Shown in pieces: positions 1 through 10,377 of a stretch of DNA of 64,000 bases. The notes beneath the pieces were generated by a model. It worked only from the letters and a program-made list of their open reading frames with translations. It did no database searches and had not been told where the DNA came from. Numbering within the stretch: the first letter of the stretch is position 1; every line of letters begins with the position of its first letter. Made by a program: the position numbers and the translations under genes. Source of the stretch: Dactylorhiza incarnata (Eukaryota; Streptophyta; Magnoliopsida; Asparagales; Orchidaceae); NCBI GenBank assembly GCA_033032865.1, contig JAWHQI010000522.1, forward strand, positions 434,001-498,000, read 5' to 3'.

Positions 1-80
1 ATGCGGTCAGTGCGGTGACTCTATCTCATAGAGTGGTGACTGGATCTGGTCCCACGCATATAAATAAGAGCCACTATAAC
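1..80 (+). repeat. Fragment of a D-type copia LTR
   Basis: This piece matches the stretch around 25520-25602 of the element D LTR: the word tgcggt, the string gactctatctcatag, and a TATA box in the context acgcatataaataagag. It stops exactly where the LTR of element A begins (tgaaagg at 81). It is not the missing start of the D 5' LTR, because it corresponds to a middle part of that LTR which is also present at 25520-25602. It is therefore a second copy of the D-type LTR, probably the left flank into which A inserted. The rest lies outside the window. Confidence 0.8.
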
Positions 81-1493
81 TGAAAGGAGATTTTGGTTCT
101 TAAATATTAAAAGCTCTTGTTTAAGTTTATATCAAAATAATGTTATATATATATATAAGTGTGCTGAGTGAGTAATAACAACAAACAGTAAGTTGGCAAA
201 GTAATCATAGCACAACAAAATAGAAATAAAAGCATAAACAAAGCAAACATCCAGATGACACAAGATATATAGTAGTTCCCCAATCAACCTGGGTACGTCT
301 ACTCTTCTACCCACTGGTAGGAATCCACTAGGATTTTTTATCAGGTGCCCTAACACCAGTGAGCTTTTGATAAGGTGCCCAAAAACCAAGGGAGCTGTTG
401 ATCAGGTGCTTTAACCAAGATGCAGGTTTTTGCTAAGGTGGCTTGTCACCGGGAGTTAACTTTTGAAGGGAGTTATAACCCTTTGTACAGGAGGGGAAAT
501 AAAGAAAACAAAAAGGTTGAAAGTGTTCTTCTCTTTTCTGAGAAGACTCTTGAAGATCCTGATGGGTTGTTGAGTTGGATCTTGATGATGATGTTGAAGA
601 GAGCTCCCCCTATCTGATTTTGATTGATGACAGCTTGTTGATGGAGCTTCTTCTCTAGAATGTAATACTCCTCTTTTCTTCTTGCACTTTAGATCCCTGA
701 GCAATTGATATAGATTGGTGTCTCGGGATGAAGATGATCTGCAATGAAAGAGTTAGCAAAAAGAAGATAATATATATTAGATCTGTTCTTCTTTTTGATC
801 CTCTGCTTTTATCTTTTCCTGTAGCTTTCTATTTAGCCGCTTCTTATTCTATCTCCTGTTCTTCTCTCTGTATATTTATTCTGGAGAGCTTTTGGCTGAT
901 TTGAATTCTTGCCAACTAAAGAGGAAAGAGATAATGTCTCTTTTATTTCACAGATCCTCGAGCTGACAAATTTCCTTCTATAGTTTGCTGCAACGGTTAT
1001 AGCATTTAATGCTTGCAACAGCTGTATTGTTAAGGCAGCAATATATATAGCAATATATAAATAGAAATAATAAAATATTGCTTTAATAAATCTGACAGCA
1101 TATATATAATATTTTAGTCGAACTGAGAATGATATAAAATAATGCTGAAGATATTTCGTCGAGCTCAGCTTCAAGTTCGTCGACCTCATCATTTGATTCG
1201 TCGACCTAAACATTTGATTCGTTGTTCTGAACATCTACTGAATATTCATCGAACGCAGACTGGAGATCGTCGAACACAACTTTTTGTCGAACGCAGAGAC
1301 GGGATGGATCGTCAACCGCTGAATATTGAGCTGTTCGTCGAACGCAAACTTGAGTTCGTCAAACGCAGACTTGAGTTCGTCGAACGCAGGATTTCGTCGA
1401 CCGCTGAGACGGGGTCTGTTCGTCGACCGCTGAGATAATCTATTCGTCGACCGCTGAACCAGGATTTGTTCGTCGAACGCAGAATGAACACCT
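81..1493 (-). repeat. Element A 3' LTR, part 1 (split by B)
   Basis: It aligns almost end to end with 23519-24925. It contains a run of short similar units around 320-440 (atcaggtgc, gataaggtgc, gatcaggtgc, each followed by a run ending in gagc or tgc). From about 1150 to 1490 it carries an array built from ttcgtcgaacgcag and ttcgtcgaccgctgag. The left copy has one more of these units than the right copy, near 1340-1380. The array breaks at 1493, where B is inserted, and resumes at 21901. Short plus-strand frames here are not conserved and look like by-products of the array. Confidence 0.88.
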
Positions 1494-2709
1494 TGTTGGA
1501 TTGGTCGGCGCCCTTAGAGGGGGGGTGAATAAGGGTTTTCAAAAACTTTATATTATATTTATAAGAACTTTGGAATATTGCAAGATTAATAAAGAGACAT
1601 CAAGTAAAACAATAATAAAGAGATATGCTTTATTAATATCAAATAATGTTTTACAAAACTTGATTTCTATGACGCTAGAAATCGGGGGCGACTAATAAAA
1701 ATTCTTTTTCTTTTTCTATACCGACTCATATCCCCACGAACCGGTTGGCTTTAGCCGATCTCTCCCCAGATACGACCTCAAGCCGCTCTAGCCAATCTAT
1801 CCCCAGAAAGGCCTCGAGCACCCCCTAGACCTATCCTAGATCTAGTCGCCAATCACGAGGCGAATTTCAGCCCTAAGTCCTACCCCAGACCTAGTCGCCA
1901 ACACGAGGCGATTTCACTACCGTTTATAGAAAAGATATGAAATGAAAAGACAATAATATAAAAACTCCCTCTATGTGGATCTCTTGGAGAAGTGGACGAA
2001 GGCCCGCAGAGTATGATCGTAGTCGATGCAGCCTTTCGTCACGATGATGACGCGTGTTGAAATCTTCTCCACGGATCTCCTTAAGGCTTTATGGACTTGT
2101 GGGAGTATCGCTCTGAATCTTCCTCTCTCTGCTGTGGCACGAAGCTCTGGAGTTTGGGATTGGAGGAGGATGAAGAATTCGGAGCCAAAGCATCCAATTT
2201 ATAGCCTTAGCGCTACCGCCGGCGCTAGCGCTACCGCCGGCGCTAGCCCAGATTAAGAAACAATTTGTGCGGCAGAATCTCCCATCCGTGGCAACATGCT
2301 GCACTATGCCTTATATGCGTCACGCTACCATCGGCGCTAGTAGCTACCGCCGGCGCTATCCCCGATTAAGAAACTTCTTGCGCGGCAGGATATTAAATCC
2401 GTGGCAACGAGGCTTTCATTCCTTCTGTGTTCACCGATACCGCCGGCGTTATCCGCTACCGCCAGGCGTTAGCGCCTTCCATAATAGCTCCCGGAAATGC
2501 GCTCATCATCGCTAGCGCCCGGCTCTAGTTGCTACCGCCGGCTCTAGTGAGCCTCTTCGAATTTTGGCCTTAATTTTGCGGGTAGTCATCATGTGTACTC
2601 CTTGAGTCATGTGGACCTAGTAAACCTGCACACTTGAACATACAAGATCAAATACACATAGGATTTGTTATTCTCAAACCTAGGAGATGCATAAGACCAT
2701 GTTCCAACA
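1494..2709 (-). repeat. Element B 3' LTR
   Basis: A 1216-bp LTR with TGTT...AACA ends and TSD CACCT on its left. On the minus strand a TATA-like gctataaattgg lies near 2195-2208. From about 2205 to 2550 the LTR is full of the near-palindrome ctaccgccggcgctag. One unit (2208-2245) occurs twice in tandem here but once in the partner LTR at 21430. The pair differs by many substitutions and by gain or loss of these units, so B is clearly older than C, which lies inside it. Confidence 0.92.
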
Positions 2710-3168
2710 AACTCCCCCTTTTGATAATAACAAATCCATTAATGATAAATCAAAGCATTAATAAATAAGCATGATGAAACTCTACTTGTGTGTGTGTGTG
2801 AGAGTGATGACTTAGGATAATTATTGATTTTAGCATTTAGAATTGCTCCCCCTAAATACATGCTCCCCCTATGTGAATGCTCCCCTAGTATGTATGCTAT
2901 CAACATGATTTGTCATGTTGGGTTTATGATAGCGGGTTACATTTATCATTGTTAGTTCTCCCCCTTTTGCATTTTATCATGTTAGTTCTCCCCCTTTGTT
3001 ATTAGCAAAAGTGGGTAGGGAAACAAAGCACTAAAAATGTGTAAATAAAAGAGAAGGCATGATCGAGCTTTTTAAGTAAATGATAAAGAGTTTTAGACTT
3101 GTCTTTCATTGAAAATGATCAGAGTTATGACTTATTTTATCCCTTTTGTTTGTAGTTCTCCCCCTTTT
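2710..3168 (-). promoter_or_regulatory. Polypurine tract and a cluster of PPT-like copies
   Basis: Beside the 3' LTR the plus strand reads aactcccccttttg, the complement of a polypurine tract that would prime plus-strand DNA synthesis. The same ctccccct(ttt) string recurs near 2846, 2862, 2957, 2985 and 3156. The minus strand of this 460-bp stretch therefore shows about six tracts of the type aaaagggggag. Only the one touching the LTR needs to be functional. The others may be old duplicates or spare primers. No gene is seen. Confidence 0.7.
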
Positions 3169-4088
3169 ATAAATCAGAGTTTAGCAAAAAATAATGATTT
3201 TCCCTTTAAATAAGAGTTTTAAGTCTAAAAAAAATCATGATTTCCAAGTAACCAATCTTCCCAGACAATATGTCAACACCCTAGCCCCGTACTAAGAGAC
3301 GGATGGGCATGAGGAGCTGCAAACATGCCGTAGGTTGGGGTGTTAATCCCATATGCAAACACTAGACAAAAAACTTAACCTAGCACTCTTTCCCCCCAGT
3401 GCCTCGCAAGGTCCCACTGGAACCCTCCCCGGTTAAGGACAAGACATGACTAGAGATAAAGTTATCTAATGTCTACAACCCTACGCCCCCGCTATGGTGA
3501 GAAATGAAGTCATGGATAACAATTATTAGAAACATTAAGCATTTAAATCTAATGGGAAATATCATAGCATATGGGTTTATATTTTTATTTGAATTTTTGA
3601 AATAAAACTCACATAGCTATATTGAAATTCATGAATGAATCAGAGTTTGAGTATTTTGGAAGATTTCGAAAAAGAAACATCATAATACTAAATAAGAGTT
3701 TAAGTCAAAAAGAGATGTTTTATAAGCAATATTTCACTTGTTGGAGGAGTGTTTAGAATAGAAATTAAAAAATTCAACCAATATAAAGTTTACCAAGCAA
3801 GTCTACCACTTGTTGCAAGAAAGGAATTTGAAGATTCAAGTGATGACACACACAAGATGAAAGATTTTAAATAAGTATTAAAGTGCAAGGTAAAACAATT
3901 ATATGGTAATGATGCAGAAGACATATTGAAGTACAAAAAAATCTTATGGTAATCAATGATGGTTCATAAAAAGATATATGAGTTCAATTTCAAAAAGAAG
4001 ATGTTTTTGTAAATCATTTTGTATTTAAAATTTTTGTTTTTACAATACAGTAACCAAGCATGAAATTATCTTATCAAAAAGAGATTAC
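3169..4088 (-). other. Element B internal non-coding region, left part
   Basis: AT-rich sequence without a supported reading frame. An island of normal GC content lies at about 3240-3500 (it includes gggatgggcatgaggagctg-like text and a run of c). It looks like foreign sequence in the AT-rich background, but I do not recognise it. The part ends with ATTAC (4084-4088), the TSD of element C. Confidence 0.6.
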
Positions 4089-4573
4089 TGTTGGTGCCAA
4101 AAATGGTACCTCCAAAATTCACACTAAAGAGGGTGGGAGAAAACTGCGAAGTGTAGGTTACTGAGACAGAAGATGCTGAGGCAAAAGGAAAACGATCACA
4201 AAAAGGCGATCACGAAGAAATGAGACCGCTTACACAGGTTGTAAGCTGAAGCCCCGGAGCCAAAAAGTCCTTTTTCCTGGTACCCCTACCCCTCTATTTA
4301 TAGACGAGGGGGCTGCCCAAACGGGCAGAACTAAAAACTACGGGCTGCCCGGGATACAGGAGAGCCAGGGCAGGGAGAAGGGGTGCAGATAACAAAAAAT
4401 AAGAAAAACAAGTAGACCGCTCAAACTAGCGGTCTCGCACTGCTCTGACCGCTTGACTCTTAGAAACTCTTAATTGAGAAAGCAGCTGGCGATCCGGGCG
4501 GTCGCACAAAAGGAGACCGCTGAGATCGGGAAAAAGCGCCATGAGAGGAGGTCGCGGGCTTTCTGGGCAAACA
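4089..4573 (-). repeat. Element C 3' LTR
   Basis: Starts tgttggtgcc and ends gggcaaaca. On the minus strand a TATA box (tctataaatagagg) lies at about 4292-4304. The word GACCGC/GCGGTC occurs about six times in 485 bp, including a pair facing each other (tagaccgctcaaactagcgg and onward). No difference from the 16058-16542 copy was found on reading both through. Confidence 0.95.
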
Positions 4574-4664
4574 TAATCCCCGCACATTTTTAAGTTTCGC
4601 CTAGAACTTCGAAAATGTTAACTCTGACCGCGGAGACCGCGACCGTCATAAATGCATCTCGTTC

Positions 4665-4672
4665 TATAAATA
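4665..4672 (+). promoter_or_regulatory. TATA box of antisense gene 1
   Basis: tataaata in the context cgttctataaataccgg lies on the plus strand, 92 bp before the ATG at 4764 and about 90 bp inside the element from the LTR border. It is outside the LTR, so the antisense gene seems to have its own promoter. GACCGC/GCGGTC words surround it. Confidence 0.6.
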
Positions 4673-4763
4673 CCGGCTGATATCTCCATGCTCCGAGATA
4701 TTGTGAAAAACTCAATCCTCGAGCGGTCACTGAAAAAGTCGGCAGGCGCGATCTCCTGCAAAG

Positions 4764-6859
4764 ATGACCATACTTGACCTTTTAAAAACTCTTCCATCAA
4801 AAGCGAATTCTCCAGGAAAAAAGGAAAACGTTAGCTCGAAAAAAGGGAAGAGGGTGCCAAAAATCTTGTCGAAAGCGAGCGCTTCGAAGGGGACCGCCCG
4901 ATCTCCGAAGAAATCTGAACTTCCGGAGGGTTCAGTTGTGCCGGTCTCTATCATTTCTGAGCCATCTAAAACTTCTTCAGATCCTGTGTTGAAATTATCT
5001 GACTTTTCAATTTCCTTTGACTGCCAGAAAACCCTGGAAATACTTGATCAAACAGCTTCCAAGCCACCGGAGACCGCATCTACCGAAACCATTTTGGCCG
5101 GTCTGCACCAAAAGCATGCCGAAGCAGAATCTCTAAGACAAAAAATTGCTGATCACGTGGGAGCTGCTGGGAGCAAGAAGAGAAAAGATTTGAGCCCTTC
5201 AAGTTCAACTTATAAAAGAAGCAGAAAAAATGAAGATGAAAAAGATGTGATCGCTCCGGGGGCGATCACACTGTCTGAATCTACCGATCCGGATATTATC
5301 GCGGAAACTTCAAAGGTGAGCGTTAAGGGTGATTCCTTCTTCCCTCCTGCGATCTCAGCTTTGTCAAGAGAGGATGATTCCGAATTAATCGCCTATCTTG
5401 ATGAGGCTTCATCTAACAATTCGTCTTTTTCGTCGTTGCAGGTGTTGGATCCCTTTGAGGCTTCAACTCTTAGATACGCCGCTGTCGAGAAGGAGATCGC
5501 TGATAAGGAGAAGGAGATCGCTGACAGAGTGATCAAGGCGAGGGAGGAAGATAAAAAGGAGAAAGAAGAGATGAAGAAGAAAAAGGCTGACGAGAAGAAA
5601 AAGGACAAGGAAAGGGAGAAAAAAGGAAAAAGGGAGAGAGAAGAAGAGGAGAGGAAAAAGGAAGCGGCTAAGACCGCCGAGGAGGAACGGGAGAAAGAGG
5701 TGCTCAGGGCTGCCGAAGAGAAGGCAGGTCTAATTGCTGAGGAGAGAGCGGCCCTGATTGCTAATGAGAAGGAAAAGGCTGCGGTCTTGCAGACCGCAGT
5801 GAATAAAAATTCTGAGGAGGAGATCGCGGAGAGATTGCAGATCGTCAAGGAGAAGGCTGCACTTTCTAGCGGTCTCCCAACTGATTCTCTTCAGGGAGAC
5901 CGTTTAATCAAGGCTGCAACGGATCGTGCGGCGACGGTCTCGATTTTGCGGTCTGGTAAGTATAAAATGATTCCTCAGCCGGTCAAGTTCCTTTCATTAC
6001 CTACAGTTCGTCCTGCTTCTCCTGAAAGAAAACATGGGATCGTTTTTATTGAGACCGATGACATCCTCTTAAGTAATGAAGAATTAAAAAGGAGAAGGAA
6101 AGAGGGGGAAAAATCGCAGAAAAGAGATTTGGAAAGAATGGATCTGGAGTGCTTAAGGGGATCGGATCGTCTTTCTCTGACCGCAGATCCCGTGGTCACT
6201 AGAGATACCAGAAGAGATTTACGTGACCGCGATCTTAACTTCTTTCCAAGTACTTTTCTGTTTATTCAAAAAAGCTTTTTTGATTGTATGCTTTTGATTG
6301 AAGTAACCCATCTCTTGTGACCGCAGATAATGAAAATGTTGAGATCGAGGAGGGAGAGCTTCCTCAGCGCATTGAGATCCCCCCTCAGCTGACCAACATC
6401 CTCAACCCTATGTTCGAGGATGTTCGTTCTATGCTGATGAGGGAGCGGATCCAGAACGATCAGATCCGCGACCTCGAAGAAAAAATACGTTCCAATGAGA
6501 GGAAAATTCGCGAAGAATGCGATCTGAGGGTTGCCGAGATCGCGCGGTCTCTGAAGAAGGCTGAAAAGGAGGCTGAATATTATAAGGGGAAAGCTGCGGC
6601 GCTGTCCATGGAAAATGAGAGGCTGAGGAGCGGTCATGGAAAAATAACGATGCGACCGGGCGCCTCCAGCGATCATTCAGCGGAGAGACCGCAACCTGAG
6701 ATTGTGCTGATTCCCATGGAGCAAGTGGACAAGGAGATGTCGAAAATCCACCGGTCTGCGATGCAGGCTAATCACAGCCTGGTGTCAGTTATGGCCGCGG
6801 TGAATGACATGCAAGATGTCGCCGCTCATGTAGGGAGAAACAGGCCTCTTAGGAGATGA
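4764..6859 (+). CDS. Antisense gene 1 of element C: lysine/glutamate-rich coiled-coil protein
   Basis: It lies opposite to gag-pol. The ATG at 4764 opens a frame to 6320, and a second frame covers 6327-6859. An intron joins them: the acceptor is ccgcag at 6326. A donor in the right phase lies at 6250 (ccaa|gtactt), giving 672 residues. An alternative stronger-looking donor (tctg|gtaagtat) lies at 5956 and gives 574 residues; both are in phase. The N-terminus is basic and serine-rich. Roughly residues 230-370 are a long charged coiled coil of K and E runs. The part after the intron has another coiled coil and an acidic start. No catalytic motif is seen, and the function is unknown. Accessory ORFs at this place are known from Tat elements. 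Element I has a similar gene at the same place. Confidence 0.7.
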
Positions 6860-6870
6860 ACATTTATTTT

Positions 6871-6886
6871 GAGACCGAGCGGTCTC
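6871..6886 (+). terminator. Inverted repeat 12 nt after antisense gene 1
   Basis: GAGACCG-AG-CGGTCTC is a perfect 7-bp inverted repeat with a 2-nt loop. The same repeat follows antisense gene 2 at 8928-8942. It is built from the GCGGTC word of this family. A role in RNA 3'-end formation or as a protein-binding site is inference. Confidence 0.4.
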
Positions 6887-7155
6887 TGAATTTTTTAAAT
6901 ATTCTGCCTTGTAATATTTTTACTATTAACACTCCACCTGTTCTGTGACCTTTTTATTTTATGCTTTGTGCGGTATTCTTTGATTTCAATTTCTTTATGC
7001 ATGGAAAATCTATTATTGGTGCTATTACTTAATTTATTTTGAGATCGCCAAGAACGAAATGTCTTCATTTAGCCTTGCTTTAGATCGAGCGGTCTGAGAG
7101 ATTCTTGCTGGACGATCTGCAGAAGGTAATGATTACGAAATGACCCTTTGACCTC

Positions 7156-7163
7156 TATAAATA
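7156..7163 (+). promoter_or_regulatory. TATA box of antisense gene 2
   Basis: tataaata in the context acctctataaatagtttg is followed after 37 bp by an ATG at 7200 and after 73 bp by another in-frame ATG at 7236. With a usual start about 30 bp downstream of TATA, the leader would be very short for the first ATG, so the second may be used. Confidence 0.6.
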
Positions 7164-7199
7164 GTTTGTCTTCATATTCTTCATTTCATATCCTTTTGT

Positions 7200-8904
7200 A
7201 TGCGTGCCAAACACCGGTCTCGGCGACCTCGAAAAATGGTGTCCGCTCGTGCCTCTTCTGCTAATATTTTCTTGAGCTCTGATCACAAGCAAAGCCTCTT
7301 GTCCAAGGATGAATATATTGAATTTATTAAGAAGCATATGATCCAGACCCAAATAGTTGTAAGACCGCCAGCTGAACAGGAAAGACTGAACTTTGGAGAA
7401 GAAAGAAAGTTTGTTATCCCTATCGATCACTTTGAGCTAGGGTTGAGAATTCCCCTCCCCTGGGAATGGCTAGAGATTTTGGAGTATTATGGTTTTGTGC
7501 TCGCTCAGTTGCCTCCAAACTCGATCGGTCTCGTTAATGTCTTCATAAATTACTTGAGATCGGTAAGAGTGACTTTTACGATGAACCTGTTCCGCGCGAC
7601 TTTCACTGCAAAAGTTCTGAAGGAAGGCAAGAAAAAGGAAGAATTCAAAGGGCTGATGTACTTCTCAGCAGAAGGGATAAAAATTCTCAATCTTCCTAAC
7701 AAGATTTCTTTCTGGACAGAAAGATTTCTTGTCTTTGAAGGTGACCTTGGCGGTCTCAAGAGCTCGCCCTCTCCGCGACCTGATAGCATTTTTAAGAAGA
7801 TAAAGGCGGTCTCAGAGGAAGAGCTGAAGATTCTGGCTTTTTTGGCGGGTAAAAGAATCGATCTTGTTCATTATCTAGCGATCTGGCCTGAGATCGCGGA
7901 GATCACCCCTGCTGAAAGTAAGTTTTTCTTGCGGTCTTGAATAATTTCCTTCTGAATTCTTTTCCTAACTCCTTTTTCTTTTTCCCTTCAGCGACCTTTG
8001 CGGTCCCTGCACAGGATCCTGTTTCCCCGGCAGCAGAAACTCTTACTCAGCGAGAGAGGAGGCTGAAGCGCGAGGCCGACGTGTTTGGCTCCACTTCTGA
8101 GATCGCCGAGCGAGGTTTTCCTTTGATCGGTTTTAAGAGAAAAATGAAAGATATCAAAGGAAAACCTCTCCTGAAATGGGCGGCCAAAGGAAGTTCTGTG
8201 AAGGTTTCCACCGATCTCCCTTCATGGAGTGGGAAAGTGACCCGCCATGCATATGCGGTCACTTCGGCTCTTTATGGAAAAAGAAATACAAATGAAATAT
8301 TAAATATAGAGACCGATACTCTCCCCGACCTCTGTGCCCAGGTGACCGCCAGGAGCGCGATCTTAAATCATCATATGGGGCGATCTCTTCGCAGCGCTCT
8401 AGATGAAATAACCGCCTTGCAAGAAGAAAGAAGAGTAAGAATCTTATTTAATATTTTTATGAATATGTTACCTATGATCGCGCGGTCTAACTCATATTTC
8501 TTCTGCAGCAATCTGACAATGCTGCTTATGACCCTGAAAACCCGGCTTTTCAGAGGGCTATGATGCATCATATTAAGGAGACCGCCGAACAAGTGCTGAA
8601 TGAAGTTCGAGCTCGGGGTGGTTTTACTGAAGAATACAAGGATGTTACATTTGCCGATCTCTTCCCTGATGCGGCACAGAGGATTGAAGAGCAGTCTGCA
8701 ACTGCTGAGGAGTCCGCGGGTCAAGAGGAAGACGTGGTGATCGAAGATGAGGCAAGCGGAAGCCATTATACTCAAGGCCAGGACTCGAGCTCGGGTTCTA
8801 GCTCTGGATCCAGAATTCCTCTCAGTAAATCAGAAGAGTCTTCTGCAGACACTGATTCTACTTCTTTAAGCGAGCGGTCTTCCAAGAGATCAAAGAGAGA
8901 GTGA
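7200..8904 (+). CDS. Antisense gene 2 of element C: plant gypsy accessory protein (PF04195-like)
   Basis: Three exons fit exactly: 7200-7917, 7992-8434 and 8509-8904. The introns have gtaagt...ttcag and gtaaga...ctgcag ends. The total of 1557 nt gives 518 residues. Stops lie in both introns, which are AT-rich and 74 nt long. Residues about 80-140 carry the family signature: LRIPLPWEWLEILEYYG, a PNS, then the MNLFR stretch, as in the Pfam family called putative gypsy-type transposon (Transposase_28). A charged middle and an acidic, serine-rich C-terminus follow. Antisense introns cannot be spliced from the genomic RNA of the element, so they survive retrotransposition. The biochemical role is unknown. 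Alternative start at 7236. Confidence 0.85.
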
Positions 8905-8927
8905 ATTGTAATCCCTTTTCCTTTTTG

Positions 8928-8942
8928 GAGACCGAGCGGTCT
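8928..8942 (+). terminator. Inverted repeat 24 nt after antisense gene 2
   Basis: The same GAGACCG-AG-CGGTCT inverted repeat as after antisense gene 1, in a T-rich setting (cctttttg before, ttattgtaat after). Finding it just behind both stop codons suggests a function at the 3' ends, but this is inference. Confidence 0.4.
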
Positions 8943-10377
8943 TATTGTAATTGACATTCCAGAATATATATATAGATTTGATATTTGCTGGATTTTACCT
9001 GTGAATAAGTTCGTTTTGGATGTATGTATTTATCTGTTCTTCTGAATTTAAATTTGGCATTCGATCTCAATGCCTTGGATTTATCATAATTTATATCAAT
9101 CATTTAAGGAACTTGGGCGATCTCTTGGAAAAACACCAAAGATTTTAAAAGACTGATTTTGCATAAAAAATTATTCTGCGGTCTTGAGATAACCAGATCA
9201 CTGAAAGAAAATCTGCAACTTACCTATGATAGAAAATAACCATCTTATTCAAAATAGTTATGCGGTCTCTTATTACACAGGTCGTGATATAAGGAAACCA
9301 CGAGAAGATGACTTGAACTTATTGAACTCTGGGTGATCGGCGCCTAATTGACAAGAAATCCATTTGATGACCCGTTGATAACCACGATTGTAAAAAGAAA
9401 TCATAAATCTTCGGATCAGCGATCATATTTTATTCAGACCGCCCTTTCTGAGGAAAATTCTATTCGACGGGAAACCAAGCATCATGCATACTTCATGTAA
9501 CTTTGAATAACAGGGAATATCGGAATCTCGATCTTACTGAGACCGGCCGAACTCTATTAAGCTGGCACAGGAGATTTCCAAATAGCGACCTCAATTACCC
9601 TGAAAAATTTCATTCGACGATTATAAAAGATTGCTCTTTGTAAGAGAGTAGAATATGCGGTCTCATAAACTGCTGACCGGCCGATCCCAACACGAGTGAA
9701 TAAGACCTTTATGGAAAAAATAGAGGGATGGATCTTGAAAATGATCCGAAGGGATGGTGTGGTTATGCCGCGGAGGCTATACCGACACTCCTTTTCTTAA
9801 CGGATTGCTGAGTTTGTTGCAAATTTGCCAATCCAAGGTTCAGGTGACGGTCATAGATGTTTCTTGCCGCCCCTTACCTAACCACGCTTCAACGAGTATT
9901 CGAGAGTTACAACCGAAATGATCGGTAGGGCAGGTGTGGTCATGCCGCGGAGGCTACACCGACATTGCTTTCCCTGAAAGATCATTAAGATTGTAGCAAT
10001 GTCCTTTTTGATGCCTGACAGAGCTGAGCCAGCCACCTAGACCTCCTTGAAACGCTGACGTGTGCCAGATGTCAGCAAGGACCCGGTATCCTAAACTTCC
10101 ACCGCTCGAGCTTGGCGAGCTACTGCTACACAGATTCGAAATCTCCCCGACATCTGTGGTCCTGGCAGAATTACACGTCGAGCTAACAAGTCAAGGGGGA
10201 AGATGGTAGGATCCGTCGATATCTCACTTGACAGGTTTTTGGCTTTTCAAAAAATCATCTTATTTTTAGGACTTGTCATCCATTACTTATATTGCGAATG
10301 TATTGGTGATACCTGCGTGATATTTAGGGAAAGAAAAGAGTTAGGAACAAAAAATGAGTGAATTAGATACGCACATG
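8943..10377 (-). other. Element C spacer between pol and the antisense genes
   Basis: No reading frame is supported. GCGGTC and GCGATC words continue through it. It holds two related 28-nt hairpin units at 9756-9783 and 9933-9960 (ggtgtggt.atgccgcggagg, then ctataccg or ctacaccg), with similar flanks on both sides. About 10130-10220 may be the 3' untranslated part of gag-pol. Confidence 0.6.

Noticed and set aside
420..617. Small gene MQVFAKVACHRELTFEG, also at 23811-24014
   Set aside because: It is found only because both LTRs of A contain it. The frame differs in length between copies.
1150..1490. CRISPR-like array (regular ttcgtcgaacgcag repeats)
   Set aside because: Units are irregular, there are no unique spacers of constant length, and the array is part of a plant LTR present in two copies.
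5393..5848. Minus-strand frame rich in S and F opposite antisense gene 1
   Set aside because: It is the mirror of the K/E-rich coiled-coil codons and has no own signal.
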